Shown: positions 26,025 to 35,285 of the stretch, one piece after another
How positions within the stretch are numbered: the first letter of the stretch is position 1
How the letters are laid out: every line of letters begins with the position of its first letter
Assembly (NCBI RefSeq): GCF_900107405.1
Contig: NZ_FNPV01000002.1
Coordinates: 1-64,000 of the forward strand
Direction of reading: 5' to 3'
From: Tindallia californiensis
GTDB lineage: Bacteria; Bacillota; Clostridia; Peptostreptococcales; Tindalliaceae
DNA length: 64,000 nucleotides
The notes under the pieces: model-generated
What the model was told of the DNA's origin: nothing
The model's input: only the letters and a program-made list of their open reading frames with translations
Database searches by the model: none
Position numbers and translations under genes: made by a program

Positions 26025-26963
26025 ATGAAAATTAGAAGACGAAACTTCAGAAAACAGTCAGAAGCAGAAAACTTTTGGCCCTCTTTCACGGATATTATTT
26101 CTACCATTGCATTAGTTTTGTTTTTCCTAATGCTTCTTGCCTATATCCAGAATATTATTTCAGGAAAGAATCTTGAATTTGCTGAGCAACAAGTTATTGA
26201 CACTCAAAGAAGACTTGAACAGGCTAATGTGGAAATAAGTCAGGCAGAAGATAATTTGAGACTTATTGAAGATAGACTCGAAGAAGTTAAAGCAGAAGTA
26301 GAAGCTGGCGAAATCGCACTTCAATTATCAGAAGAGCAAATAGAGGAACAACGAGAAATCATTGCCGAAAGTAATCGTGAATTGGGAGATCTTAGAACCC
26401 GTTTAGAAAGCGTTGCTGTTCTGCGTCTTGATGTATTAGAGAGAGTAAAAACATCTATCGAAACGGAACTTGGCTCCGCTACTTCTGAAGGCGATCCCTT
26501 AGTAAGCATTGCCGCTAATGGCAATATCATCATCAATGAAGGATTAGTTTTTGACTATAATTCTGCTACCGTCAAAAGAGAAGGCATTGAATTATTAGAC
26601 CAACTTGCAATTGCTTTTGAGAGAGTATTAGACGATCGGTCAACCAGAAACAACATTGATGCCATTAGTATCCAAGGACATACAGACAACACTGGAAGCG
26701 CGGAATATAACCGAGATTTATCTACCAGGCGTGCTACTTCTGTTGTGAATCACATGATGAATGCTAACCCTAATTTAGAAAGAAAATATGCTGACTTTTT
26801 TGCTGCCACAGGATACTCTGAGTTTCGACCTATCGCTTCCAATCGGACAGCTTCTGGCCGTTCTCAAAATAGACGAATCGAAATATCTATTATCTTAAAG
26901 GACGATCAGGTGCAAAATATTATTGAAACATATTTGGAAGATTCTATGGATATTTTTGAATAA
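26025..26963 (+). CDS. MotB/OmpA-like peptidoglycan-binding partner, ZorB-like
   Basis: 312 residues. Short basic N-terminus, then SFTDIIST leading into one membrane helix (about 24-46); D23 sits where stator B subunits carry the proton-accepting Asp. Residues 50-150 are a long coiled coil rich in Glu and Gln. Residues about 165-290 are an OmpA-type peptidoglycan-binding domain (ISIQGHTDNTGSAEYN, SRRATSVV-like and SQNRRIEI motifs). With the preceding gene it should form an ion-driven stator unit anchored in the wall. Shine-Dalgarno is modest (AAAGGCGG). Its stop is 2 bases from the convergent DUF368 stop. Confidence 0.82.
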   Translation: MKIRRRNFRKQSEAENFWPSFTDIISTIALVLFFLMLLAYIQNIISGKNLEFAEQQVIDTQRRLEQANVEISQAEDNLRLIEDRLEEVKAEVEAGEIALQLSEEQIEEQREIIAESNRELGDLRTRLESVAVLRLDVLERVKTSIETELGSATSEGDPLVSIAANGNIIINEGLVFDYNSATVKREGIELLDQLAIAFERVLDDRSTRNNIDAISIQGHTDNTGSAEYNRDLSTRRATSVVNHMMNANPNLERKYADFFAATGYSEFRPIASNRTASGRSQNRRIEISIILKDDQVQNIIETYLEDSMDIFE

Positions 26964-26965
26964 AA

Positions 26966-27712
26966 TTACTTTCCCTCACTCCATTTCCATACAGGGATAA
27001 AGCCAATCATAAAAAAGGCGATTCCTTCCAGTTCAAATGAGTGAGGTAGCAAAGTCCTTGCTGAGCCGAGGATTAAGCCTGCAAAAAAATAAGATATGAT
27101 GGCTCGATGTTGATCGTAAAGCTTTTCCAGTGCATGAACCAGCAACACCATTCCAATGATACTTCCAATACCAAAAATAGCTAATTTAGGAATAACCAAC
27201 TCACTCAGATAAAACAGAACCGTATCATAAACACCCATGACAATCAAAACAGAGCTGCCAGGTAATCCTGGCAGCACCATCGTAGCACTTGATAATGCCC
27301 CTGCAACAAACAAGTATATTCCACTAATCTCTTCCATCACACTGGTTGACCCGATCGGATCGTTACCGAGCGAAAAGCCTATAACAACTCCTATACTCAT
27401 AAAGATTACTCTTCTATTATTAATACCAGGACAACAGTTCAAAACCGCTCGTATTGATGCCAGTAAACATCCCAGTAAAAAAACAGATGTTTGATCTCTA
27501 TATTTCGTAAAAAACCACGCAAATAAAAATCCACTGGCAAAAATACCCGCCATAATGCCTAGTAGAAGCGGTATATAAGGCTTGAAAATGCGATTGACTA
27601 AATCTCGTACTAGTTGCTCATAAATTCCAAAAATAACGAATAAAGTTCCTCCACTCATACCTGGCAAAACCATAATAAAACCTAAAACTACCCCTTGCAC
27701 AAAAAGAAGCAT
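26966..27712 (-). CDS. DUF368 family membrane protein, polyprenyl-phosphate transporter-like
   Basis: 248 residues, about eight hydrophobic segments. Family signature at the N-terminus (GFIMVLPGMSGGTLFVIFGIY) and its internal repeat (MVLPGLPGSSVLIVMGVYD), an inverted-repeat arrangement. DUF368 proteins (PopT) have been shown in other bacteria to recycle undecaprenyl phosphate across the membrane. Somewhat shorter than many family members but both repeat halves are present. A Shine-Dalgarno GAGGGGTGG precedes ATG. Follows the AmmeMemoRadiSam genes by 28 bases, probably the same transcript. Confidence 0.85.
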   Translation of the reverse strand: MLLFVQGVVLGFIMVLPGMSGGTLFVIFGIYEQLVRDLVNRIFKPYIPLLLGIMAGIFASGFLFAWFFTKYRDQTSVFLLGCLLASIRAVLNCCPGINNRRVIFMSIGVVIGFSLGNDPIGSTSVMEEISGIYLFVAGALSSATMVLPGLPGSSVLIVMGVYDTVLFYLSELVIPKLAIFGIGSIIGMVLLVHALEKLYDQHRAIISYFFAGLILGSARTLLPHSFELEGIAFFMIGFIPVWKWSEGK

Positions 27713-27740
27713 TCAGCCACCCCTCAAACAAAATAGATGT

Positions 27741-29060
27741 TTAATTAAACCTCGTTACTTTAAATCGATAGATCTTCATTGTTTCCTCCTTGCTTATTCC
27801 AGCTTTCTTTTTAGCAATATCAAGTTGCTGCTCCACTTTTTCTACTCCTTCTAAATCAGGCAACAGCACCCCTTTTTTATGGGAAGACACTACCATAACG
27901 CCGTATATCTTAGGATCTAAATCACTCATCTTCTGGACACTTTCCATTTCTCCGAGAACATCTACTTTGATGGTAATATCTTCAAGTTCCTCCACTTCTA
28001 TGGGAAGAAATCTTGGATCTTCCGTTGCCGCCGCGATGGCATTTTGACTTATCTCTAAAGGTAAATTTTCATACGATGGCATGATCGTACCGATGCATCC
28101 TCGCAAAATATTATTCTTATAAATTGATACAAATGTACCTGCCCGTCTTTCTCTTTCTTTTTTCAACGCTTTTTCATCCATTAAAAAAGAAAGGTATTTA
28201 GTAGAATCCAGCATTTTTCGATTTTCCACATATTGCTTTATTGATTCGGCTGCCAGTTTTACATATGGATGCTTAGAAACCGTTTTGCAATTAGCAAAAG
28301 CCGTAAGATAGCCTACACCAAAAGGAGCTTCGTAGGAGAACAGCTGAATGTTTTCTATATGATTTTTTGTTATTTCGTTAGCTACTATAAATGGATTTAA
28401 TCCACATTCAGCTGCTTCTTCTCGAGTCATTCCATTTATTTTTTTGAGCCGATCTAAACGATTACTTTTAAAAGCATTCACAACCATTTCATCAAAAATA
28501 GCTCCAGAAGGATGTAGGCCATAAGGTCCATCACTTTTGAGCCGGTGACTTAAGTCGCCGCTTGCTAGCAGAACCATATTTTCATTATACTGATTCAGTA
28601 AATTGCCCAAACTCGAAGCAATGCTTGTGATGGTATCCAAAGGATACGGTCCCACTCCTATTAACACTATTTTAAGATCTTCCATTTCTTTGCTCATATA
28701 GTAAAGTGGCACAAAGGCTCCGTGATCCAAGTCCATTTCTAACCTTGATAAACCAATTCGAGATGTAATTTTATCTACTAAATCAGTGTTGTTTTTAAGA
28801 AAAAGTTTAGCTTCCGGACATCCAAACCTGGACAAATCAGCATGCCATTGTTGGTTTGAAGCAATACTGAAAACACAATTTTGTTGAGCATGCGGAGTCA
28901 ATACAACAATGGTTTCTGGTTTTTTTTCAGCCGTACATCTTACGACTCGTCTAACGCCTTCAATGGTTTGAGACGCATCCTCTGCTTTCTCTTTGCCTAC
29001 TTCCGGAACAATAATCGGTGGATGCGGTAAGTACGAAACTCCAATAACTGGCGACATCAT
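27741..29060 (-). CDS. AmmeMemoRadiSam system fusion protein (MEMO-like dioxygenase fold + AMMECR1)
   Basis: 439 residues with two domains. Residues 1-265: class III extradiol dioxygenase/MEMO fold (YLPHPPIIVPEVG at the N-terminus, DHGAFVPL and SGDLSHRL His-containing motifs). Residues about 275-439: AMMECR1 domain with the signature LRGCIGTIMP. In many Clostridia these domains (system proteins B and A) are fused exactly like this and sit next to the radical-SAM enzyme AmrS, as here. The pathway is not known. Start ATG-ATG follows GGGAGAAG. Confidence 0.9.
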   Translation of the reverse strand: MMSPVIGVSYLPHPPIIVPEVGKEKAEDASQTIEGVRRVVRCTAEKKPETIVVLTPHAQQNCVFSIASNQQWHADLSRFGCPEAKLFLKNNTDLVDKITSRIGLSRLEMDLDHGAFVPLYYMSKEMEDLKIVLIGVGPYPLDTITSIASSLGNLLNQYNENMVLLASGDLSHRLKSDGPYGLHPSGAIFDEMVVNAFKSNRLDRLKKINGMTREEAAECGLNPFIVANEITKNHIENIQLFSYEAPFGVGYLTAFANCKTVSKHPYVKLAAESIKQYVENRKMLDSTKYLSFLMDEKALKKERERRAGTFVSIYKNNILRGCIGTIMPSYENLPLEISQNAIAAATEDPRFLPIEVEELEDITIKVDVLGEMESVQKMSDLDPKIYGVMVVSSHKKGVLLPDLEGVEKVEQQLDIAKKKAGISKEETMKIYRFKVTRFN

Positions 29061-29087
29061 ATCTTCTCCCTTCTCTTATTGAATTCA

Positions 29088-29933
29088 TTATACATTTCCT
29101 AAATATACGTTTTTCAAGTACTCTTCGGCTAGTGCCTTCGCTTTGTTCATCCATGAGATGGAGGTCGGCGGAGCCGTATATCGATATTTAGGAAAGTATC
29201 GACTCAAATGAACAGGTATCCTGTCGGAAATAGTGGCTATCCACTGAAACATTTTTTTAAGTTCTAATTCTCTATGCATTCCTGGTACTAATAAAACCGT
29301 AATTTCCATATGGCATTCCTGATATGACTTTTTAATCGTTCTTAACACTGGATCTAAGCTACCATGACATATTTTTTGATAGGTATCGTTATTAAATGCT
29401 TTTAGATCAATATTTACCGCATCGATATACTTTAATAGTTCGATTAACGGGATCTTTTCTATATATCCATTGGTCACAAGAATATTCTTTAGACCATGTT
29501 TTTGGGCCAGCAAAGCCGTATGATAAACATATTCGTAATAAATAGTAGGTTCATTATAGGTATACGATATGCTTGGAATCGTAAGTTCTTTAGCTTGATT
29601 TACTAAGGTTTCTGGGGACATTTCTTTTGTTGTTGGTTTTTCAAAGGCAATGGTATGGTTTTGACAATAAGGACACTTGAAATTGCATCCAAAGCTGCCT
29701 ACCGATAATGTCCTACTACCTGGCATAAAGTGAAATAAGGGTTTTTTTTCTACAGGGTCGATATTAATGGCTGTCACCTCACCATAATTTAAGGATAGAA
29801 GGTCACCTCCATTATTCTCTCTAGCACCGCATTGCCCTCTATTTCCTTGCGTGATCACACATCGATGGGGACATAGCATACATGTCGTCGCTCCACTGTT
29901 ATGATTTTTTTTGTAATGCATGGCTTCTAACAT
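29088..29933 (-). CDS. amrS: AmmeMemoRadiSam system radical SAM enzyme
   Basis: 281 residues, related to pyruvate formate-lyase activating enzymes. N-terminal CMLCPHRC and GQCGAR cysteines (18-36) form the extra Cys region of this family; the radical-SAM motif is C83-x3-C87-x2-C90 (CNFKCPYCQN). Then SYTYNEPTIYYEY and NIDLKAFN segments typical of AmrS. Lies 27 bases upstream of the MEMO-AMMECR1 gene on the same strand. Function unassigned in this system; a radical modification of a small molecule or protein is likely. Confidence 0.92.
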   Translation of the reverse strand: MLEAMHYKKNHNSGATTCMLCPHRCVITQGNRGQCGARENNGGDLLSLNYGEVTAINIDPVEKKPLFHFMPGSRTLSVGSFGCNFKCPYCQNHTIAFEKPTTKEMSPETLVNQAKELTIPSISYTYNEPTIYYEYVYHTALLAQKHGLKNILVTNGYIEKIPLIELLKYIDAVNIDLKAFNNDTYQKICHGSLDPVLRTIKKSYQECHMEITVLLVPGMHRELELKKMFQWIATISDRIPVHLSRYFPKYRYTAPPTSISWMNKAKALAEEYLKNVYLGNV

Positions 29934-29964
29934 TTATTAGCAGCTCCCTATTATATCTCCAGAT

Positions 29965-30007
29965 AAAAAAAAGATCCTCTGGTCTAATTCTATCATTAAA
30001 TCAGAGG
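29965..30007 (-). terminator. intrinsic terminator after clpB
   Basis: On the minus strand CCTCTG (30007-30002) pairs with CAGAGG (29981-29976), with a further inner TAAT/ATTA pairing, followed by ATC and eight T (29972-29965). Ends the dnaJ-clpB transcript 12 bases after its stop. Confidence 0.8.
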
Positions 30008-30019
30008 AAGTACATTTGT

Positions 30020-32635
30020 TTATATCTTTTTAATATTATCTTTTTCTATCCGATAACTCAACCGATGATCTTCACTTGAAACATTTATACAACTGCCTAT
30101 CGGTACTTGTCCTTTTAAGATCATTTTTCCAATTCCCGTTTCCATTTCTTTCTGTATTAAGCGTTTGATGGGCCGTGCACCATAAATAGCTGAATATCCC
30201 TTCTCTACCAAGTAATTTTTTGCATCTACGTCTATTTTTATTTTGATATTTTGTTCTTCAAGCCGTTTTTCTATTTGAAGAACAGCTAAATCAATAATCC
30301 GATATATTTCTTCTTTTTCTAAAGGCTTGAATAAAACAGTTTCATCAATTCGATTAAGAAACTCTGGCCTAAACAAAGCTTTTAATTCCTTATATACTAA
30401 AGTCCGTGTCTCTTCTGTAATAGAAGCATCCGTTGTAAGACCATCAAGTATATGGTGACTGCCAAGATTAGAAGTCATGATCACCAACGTATTTCTAAAA
30501 TCTATCGTCTTTCCATGACTATCCGTTAACCTTCCATCATCTAAGACTTGCAATAAAATATGAAATACATCTGCATGGGCTTTTTCTATTTCATCCAAAA
30601 GGATAACACTATATGGTTTTCGACGCACCGCTTCTGTTAACTGTCCACCTTCTTCATATCCAATATAACCCGGAGGAGCTCCTATCAATCTGGATACAGA
30701 GAATTTTTCCATATATTCACTCATATCAATGCGCACCATGTTATTCTCGCTGTCAAACAGCGACTCCGCCAATGCTTTTGCAAGCTCAGTTTTCCCAACT
30801 CCTGTTGGTCCTAAAAACAAGAAAGAGCCCATTGGTTTGTGAAGATCCTTTAGTCCAGATCTTGCTCTAATAACAGCATCACTAACTGCTGTTACCGCTT
30901 CATTTTGTCCGATTACACGTTTATGCAGTATTTCTTCCATATTCAAAAGCTTTTCTTTTTCACTTTCTAACAAACGAGTGATTGGTATGCCTGTCCATTT
31001 GGAGATAATTTCGCTTATTTCACATTCTGTTACTTCTTCTTTCAACATTCTGGCGTCACCATATGCTTCCAGTTTGCTTTGTTGAGTCTTTATTTTTTTT
31101 TCTATTTCAGGTAAAACGCCGTACCGCAATCTAGCTAATTCTTCAAGATCATACTTTCTTTCAGCATTTTCTATAGATTGTCTAACATTTTCCAGCTCAC
31201 TTTTCAGTTCTTTCTCTTTACTCAGGGCATCTTTTTCCTGTTGCCATCTTGCTCGCAAATGCTCTTGCTGTTCTTTTAAGCGATGTATTTCTTTTTCTAA
31301 CTCTTCCAGTCTTTCTTTAGAGACGGAATCCTTTTCTTTTTTTAGTGCTTCTTTTTCTATCTCCAGTTGCATTACTCGTCTTTGTATTTCATCTAGCTCC
31401 GAAGGCATGCTGTCAATTTCCGTGCGAATCATAGCTGCCGCTTCATCCATTAAATCAATCGCTTTATCTGGTAAAAAGCGATCTGTTATATATCGATCTG
31501 ATAAAACGGCACAGGATACTAATGCATTGTCCGTAATCCTGACTCCATGATGAATTTCAAATCTTTCTTTTAATCCTCTTAAAATAGAGATGGTTGTTTC
31601 AACGTCCGGTGCATCAATCAATACCTTTTGAAACCTTCTTTCTAAGGCGGCATCTTTTTCAATATATTTTCGATGTTCATCTAACGTCGTGGCTCCAATG
31701 CAATGTAATTCTCCCCTCGCTAGCATAGGTTTTAAAAGATTACCAGCATCCATAGAGCCTTCTGTTTTGCCAGCACCAACGATATTGTGGATTTCATCAA
31801 CAAACAGAAGAATCTTGCCATCGGATTTTTCTATCTCTTTTAGTACTGCTTTCAATCGTTCTTCAAACTCTCCTCTATATTTAGCACCAGCTATAAGGGC
31901 TCCCATATCAAGAGCAAATATTGTTTTATCTTTTAAGCCTTCCGGAACATCTCCTTTTACAATACGTTGTGCTAATCCTTCTGCTATAGCCGTTTTCCCA
32001 ACACCGGGATCCCCTATTAGTACTGGGTTGTTCTTGGTTCTTCTGCTCAAGATACGAATAACTCTTCTTATTTCAGTATCTCTACCAATGACAGGGTCCA
32101 GTTTTCCTTGTCTTGCCATTTCCACTAAATCTCTTCCATACTTCTCTAATGGACTATATGTGTCCTCTGGATTTTGATTTGTAACACGTTGATTACCTCT
32201 CACTTCGTTTAATGCTTTCAAAAATAATGATTCTGTGATGTTGAAGTGTTTGAAGTGTTTCGCTGAGGATAGCTCTTTTCCCCTTATCAAAGCTAAATAA
32301 ATATGCTCAACCGCTACGTAGTCATCCTTAAATTCTTTTGCTATTTTTTCAGATTGAATAAGGGTTTGATTAAAGCTTCTTGTTATATAGACTTCTTTAG
32401 CTCCAGATCCGGTAACTACTGGCAGGCTATTTACTTCTTTTTCTATTTCTTGAATTATTTGACGAACCGGAATACCCATATGTTGAATCAGTGTAGGAAT
32501 TAAGCCGTTTTCTTGTATTAATAATCCTAGATGCAGATGTTCTGTCTCCACATATTGATGATTTTTTTCTAAAGCAATTTCTTGAGATTTCATGATAGCT
32601 TCTTGAGATTTTTGCGTGAATTTTTCTACATTCAT
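30020..32635 (-). CDS. clpB: ATP-dependent disaggregase ClpB
   Basis: 871 residues. Clp-N repeat domain (1-145), first AAA+ module with Walker A GDPGVGKT near 206 and the arginine-rich GAKYRGEFEERL pore region, the long ClpB-type middle coiled coil (about 410-540), and second AAA+ module with GPTGVGKTELAKALAE near 606 and the C-terminal small domain. With DnaK/DnaJ it pulls proteins out of aggregates. Starts with ATG after AGGAGGCG, 11 bases after the DnaJ-like gene, and shares its CtsR-controlled promoter. No dnaK or grpE here. Confidence 0.96.
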   Translation of the reverse strand: MNVEKFTQKSQEAIMKSQEIALEKNHQYVETEHLHLGLLIQENGLIPTLIQHMGIPVRQIIQEIEKEVNSLPVVTGSGAKEVYITRSFNQTLIQSEKIAKEFKDDYVAVEHIYLALIRGKELSSAKHFKHFNITESLFLKALNEVRGNQRVTNQNPEDTYSPLEKYGRDLVEMARQGKLDPVIGRDTEIRRVIRILSRRTKNNPVLIGDPGVGKTAIAEGLAQRIVKGDVPEGLKDKTIFALDMGALIAGAKYRGEFEERLKAVLKEIEKSDGKILLFVDEIHNIVGAGKTEGSMDAGNLLKPMLARGELHCIGATTLDEHRKYIEKDAALERRFQKVLIDAPDVETTISILRGLKERFEIHHGVRITDNALVSCAVLSDRYITDRFLPDKAIDLMDEAAAMIRTEIDSMPSELDEIQRRVMQLEIEKEALKKEKDSVSKERLEELEKEIHRLKEQQEHLRARWQQEKDALSKEKELKSELENVRQSIENAERKYDLEELARLRYGVLPEIEKKIKTQQSKLEAYGDARMLKEEVTECEISEIISKWTGIPITRLLESEKEKLLNMEEILHKRVIGQNEAVTAVSDAVIRARSGLKDLHKPMGSFLFLGPTGVGKTELAKALAESLFDSENNMVRIDMSEYMEKFSVSRLIGAPPGYIGYEEGGQLTEAVRRKPYSVILLDEIEKAHADVFHILLQVLDDGRLTDSHGKTIDFRNTLVIMTSNLGSHHILDGLTTDASITEETRTLVYKELKALFRPEFLNRIDETVLFKPLEKEEIYRIIDLAVLQIEKRLEEQNIKIKIDVDAKNYLVEKGYSAIYGARPIKRLIQKEMETGIGKMILKGQVPIGSCINVSSEDHRLSYRIEKDNIKKI

Positions 32636-32646
32636 CCTGTCGCCTC

Positions 32647-33597
32647 CTATTTTCTTGGATTGTATTGAGAAACATCTTGTAATTGCTTGTACAATTCTCT
32701 TTCTTTCATCGTTAACACTTCTGGGTTTTTAATCATTAACTCAATAATTAAATCTCCTTTTATGCCAGCCCTATTTTTATATCCCTTCTTTGAGAGTTTA
32801 AGCTTTTTTCCAGACTGACTTCCCGGTGGAACTTTAACTCTGACATTACCTGATAAAGAGTTAATCAGTATTTCAGCACCAAAAGCTGCCTCCCATGGCG
32901 AAATATAAACAATTTGATGAAGATTTAACCCTTCCAACTTCCTATGCCTGTCATCCTTAACCACTATCGTTAGTATCAAGTCTCCTTTTCGACGTCCCTC
33001 ATTACTTCTTTTCCCTTGATCCCTCAATCTCACTCGCTCACCAGATGTTATCCCTTGAGGAATTTTTACAGATAAGGTCTTTTCTTCATTCCCATAAAAA
33101 AGAGTAAACTGTTTTTCTTTTCCGTTATAAGCTTCATCTAGCGAAATTTCCAACTCAGCCTCTATATCAACTGGTTCTTGATCGGATTTTGGAGAGTAGT
33201 AACCTGTTCCGCTAAAAAAATCACTTTTATGAAACTCGCCAAAGTCTCCCCCTTGAAAGAAGAGATTAAAAAAATCGCTGAAATCACTATTGCTTTGATG
33301 ATTTTTGTTTTTAAATCCAGCACCTGTGAATTCGAAGCCAAATTGGTCAGGATCAATATCAGTACCATTTTGAAACCCATGATAGCGATCTAACTGATCA
33401 AATTTTTTACGTTTTTCTTCATCACCAAGAACTTCATAGGCTTCATTTATTTCTTTAAATCGCTTCTCCATTTCTTGATTATCTGGATGTTTATCTGGAT
33501 GATATTTTTTAGCAAGTTGTCGATATGCCTTTTTAATTTCCGATTGTGAAGCTTCTTTACTGATGCCTAATATTTTATAATAGTCTTTGTATTTCAT
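32647..33597 (-). CDS. DnaJ-like co-chaperone lacking the zinc finger (CbpA type)
   Basis: 316 residues. J domain at 3-68 with the HPD motif ([10 protein letters not shown]), a Gly/Phe-rich linker (about 75-140), then two DnaJ C-terminal beta domains ([33 protein letters not shown]). The four CxxCxGxG zinc repeats of classical DnaJ are absent, so this is a type II/CbpA-like protein. The ATG follows GAGGGTGGTG. It heads a two-gene operon with clpB, which suggests a dedicated co-chaperone feeding substrates to ClpB via DnaK. Confidence 0.93.
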   Translation of the reverse strand: MKYKDYYKILGISKEASQSEIKKAYRQLAKKYHPDKHPDNQEMEKRFKEINEAYEVLGDEEKRKKFDQLDRYHGFQNGTDIDPDQFGFEFTGAGFKNKNHQSNSDFSDFFNLFFQGGDFGEFHKSDFFSGTGYYSPKSDQEPVDIEAELEISLDEAYNGKEKQFTLFYGNEEKTLSVKIPQGITSGERVRLRDQGKRSNEGRRKGDLILTIVVKDDRHRKLEGLNLHQIVYISPWEAAFGAEILINSLSGNVRVKVPPGSQSGKKLKLSKKGYKNRAGIKGDLIIELMIKNPEVLTMKERELYKQLQDVSQYNPRK

Positions 33598-33609
33598 GAC
33601 ACCACCCTC

Positions 33610-33626
33610 TTAGACCTTCTTTGACC
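33610..33626 (-). promoter_or_regulatory. CtsR operator
   Basis: Minus strand GGTCAAA-GAA-GGTCTAA: two direct heptads with a 3-base spacer, matching the CtsR consensus (GGTCAAA NAN GGTCAAA) with one mismatch. It lies just downstream of the -10 of the dnaJ-like/clpB promoter, where bound repressor would block transcription. Predicts heat-shock induction of the operon. Confidence 0.82.
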
Positions 33627-33638
33627 TTTGTTATTTTA

Positions 33639-33666
33639 ATTATACCATTTCCATTGAAAAAATCAA
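33639..33666 (-). promoter_or_regulatory. heat-shock operon promoter (TTGATT-16-TATAAT, extended -10)
   Basis: Minus strand: -35 TTGATT at 33666-33661, 16-base spacer, TGG immediately before -10 TATAAT at 33644-33639. Followed 13 bases later by the CtsR heptads. Confidence 0.72.
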
Positions 33667-33795
33667 TCCTTTCTGATGAATAATACTTTCTCAAAAATAT
33701 CTATAGGCGATGTTGTTTATTCTATTATTATTTAGGTAGATAAAGAAATAAGGTGTATTTTTGCTTGTCATACTAATGAAATGGAGGGGTTTTTC

Positions 33796-34791
33796 GTGTC
33801 TACTCTACAAACTGAAGTATATGGTATTCCCATTAAAAGTCCGGTAGTCGTTGGAGCATGCACATTAACAGCAAGACCAGATAAAGTTAAGGATCTTGAA
33901 AATGCAGGTGCCGGTGCTGTTATAGTGAAGTCGCTTTTTGAAGAAGAGATTCAACTTGAAAAACATCAACTGAGTGAGCAGTTAGAACGATACAATGATT
34001 TACATGCCGAAATGATTACTCATTTTCCACATCTCGAACATTCTGGCGATGCGGCACATATTCAAATGGTCAAAAAAATCAAACAAGAAGTTTCTATCCC
34101 TGTCATTGCAAGTCTTAACGCTGTTACAATGAATGGCTGGACTTCTTTTGCAAAGGATCTTGAAAAGGCTGGTGTTGATGGATTAGAGCTGAATTTTTAT
34201 TCGTTGCCATCACAACCAAATGTTACCGCTGAAGATATCATAAACAATCAAATTGAAGTTATTAAACATGTTAAAAATACTGTAAACATACCTGTAGGCA
34301 TTAAATTGAGTCCTTATTATACACATCTTACTAACGTCATTACAGACCTCAACCATGCAGGTGCGGATGGCTTTACGTTGTTTAACCGTTTTTTTCAACC
34401 TGATATTGATATTATGAGCGAAACAGAGTCTGTTACTTTTTCTTTCAGTGGTGTTCAAGATGATCTATTAGCCATTCAATGGATTGCTCTTCTGAGCGAT
34501 CGAATCGATTCTCCTCTTACAGCTAGTAACGGTATTCTTGACTATGAAGAAGCTGTTAAGGCCATCCTGGTAGGTTCTAAGTCTGTTCAGGTGGTTAGTG
34601 CTCTTTACAAGAATGGAATTGATCAAATTACTAAAATAAATCAAGGGATTAATAAATGGATGGAATTAAAAGAATATCTCAGCATTAGTGATTTTTGTGG
34701 TAAAATGAGTAAGAGTAATTTGAGGGATCCTTGGGCCTATGAAAGAGTTCAATACATCGAAATGCTCTTGAAAAAAAGTAGCTTTTTTTAG
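33796..34791 (+). CDS. dihydroorotate dehydrogenase-like FMN protein
   Basis: About 331 residues, TIM-barrel of the DHODH family: KSPVVVGACTLTARPDKV at the N-terminus, AGAGAVIVKSLFEEEI, GVDGLELNFYSLPS, and the phosphate-binding end (TASNGILDYEEAVKAILVGSKSVQVVSALY). This subgroup is found apart from pyrimidine genes in many anaerobes and its substrate is not certain; the GTP/UMP pathway role should not be assumed. The frame begins with ATG at 33781, but GGAGGGG lies within that extension and GTG at 33796 is six bases after it, giving MSTLQTEVYGIPIKSP, the normal N-terminus. Confidence 0.85.
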   Translation: MSTLQTEVYGIPIKSPVVVGACTLTARPDKVKDLENAGAGAVIVKSLFEEEIQLEKHQLSEQLERYNDLHAEMITHFPHLEHSGDAAHIQMVKKIKQEVSIPVIASLNAVTMNGWTSFAKDLEKAGVDGLELNFYSLPSQPNVTAEDIINNQIEVIKHVKNTVNIPVGIKLSPYYTHLTNVITDLNHAGADGFTLFNRFFQPDIDIMSETESVTFSFSGVQDDLLAIQWIALLSDRIDSPLTASNGILDYEEAVKAILVGSKSVQVVSALYKNGIDQITKINQGINKWMELKEYLSISDFCGKMSKSNLRDPWAYERVQYIEMLLKKSSFF

Positions 34792-34825
34792 AAATACCAT
34801 CTCTTGATGAAGGATATGATTCATA

Positions 34826-35275
34826 ATGAAACGCACTAACACAAAGCAAAAAAAGAAAGAAATAGCATTAATTCTATTTCTCTTCTTTATTGCCGTCTTC
34901 GCTGCATTAACTACCTTTTACATTGTTTACACGCTAGATGATTCATCAAGGGAGACAAGAGAAACTATATCTCCTTATACCGTACCCATTGAAGTTCTCA
35001 CACAAGCTGCAAAAACAGAAGATGCTGGACGAAGGGCCTACGTTAAAATGACCGTTGTTTTAGAGTTGGAAACACGGAATGATATGCGTGAAATCAACCG
35101 CTATCCAGAACGTTCTAAAGCGATTATTTCACAAACAATCAATTCAATTCCTGCTGAATCAATGCTTGACCCGCATGGCCTTAATGAACTTCAGAACAAA
35201 TTAGTTGAGAACTTACAAAGTGAATTATCAATAAAGCCAGTCAATATTTATTATGACCAAATGATTGTACAATAG
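34826..35275 (+). CDS. FliL-like single-pass membrane protein
   Basis: 149 residues. Basic start, one membrane helix (about 13-36), then an extracytoplasmic domain whose layout matches FliL: RAYVKMTVVLELE strand, RSKAIISQTINSI helix, and a C-terminal NIYYDQMIVQ strand equivalent to the FliL ending. FliL normally helps flagellar stators, and related stomatin-like domains occur elsewhere. No flagellar gene is near; a stator-like pair is 8 kb away at 25043-26963. Similarity is by eye, so the family is tentative. The Shine-Dalgarno (AAGGA) is 11 bases upstream. Confidence 0.6.
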   Translation: MKRTNTKQKKKEIALILFLFFIAVFAALTTFYIVYTLDDSSRETRETISPYTVPIEVLTQAAKTEDAGRRAYVKMTVVLELETRNDMREINRYPERSKAIISQTINSIPAESMLDPHGLNELQNKLVENLQSELSIKPVNIYYDQMIVQ

Positions 35276-35285
35276 GAGGATTACC

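Noticed and set aside
25043-26963. A complete Zorya defence system
   Set aside because: Only the two stator-like genes are present; the following gene is a convergent DUF368 transporter and there is no helicase or nuclease nearby.
28960-29154. Reading frame overlapping the amrS 3' end and the MEMO-AMMECR1 5' end
   Set aside because: It is an out-of-frame shadow of two well-supported genes with no ribosome-binding site or family similarity.
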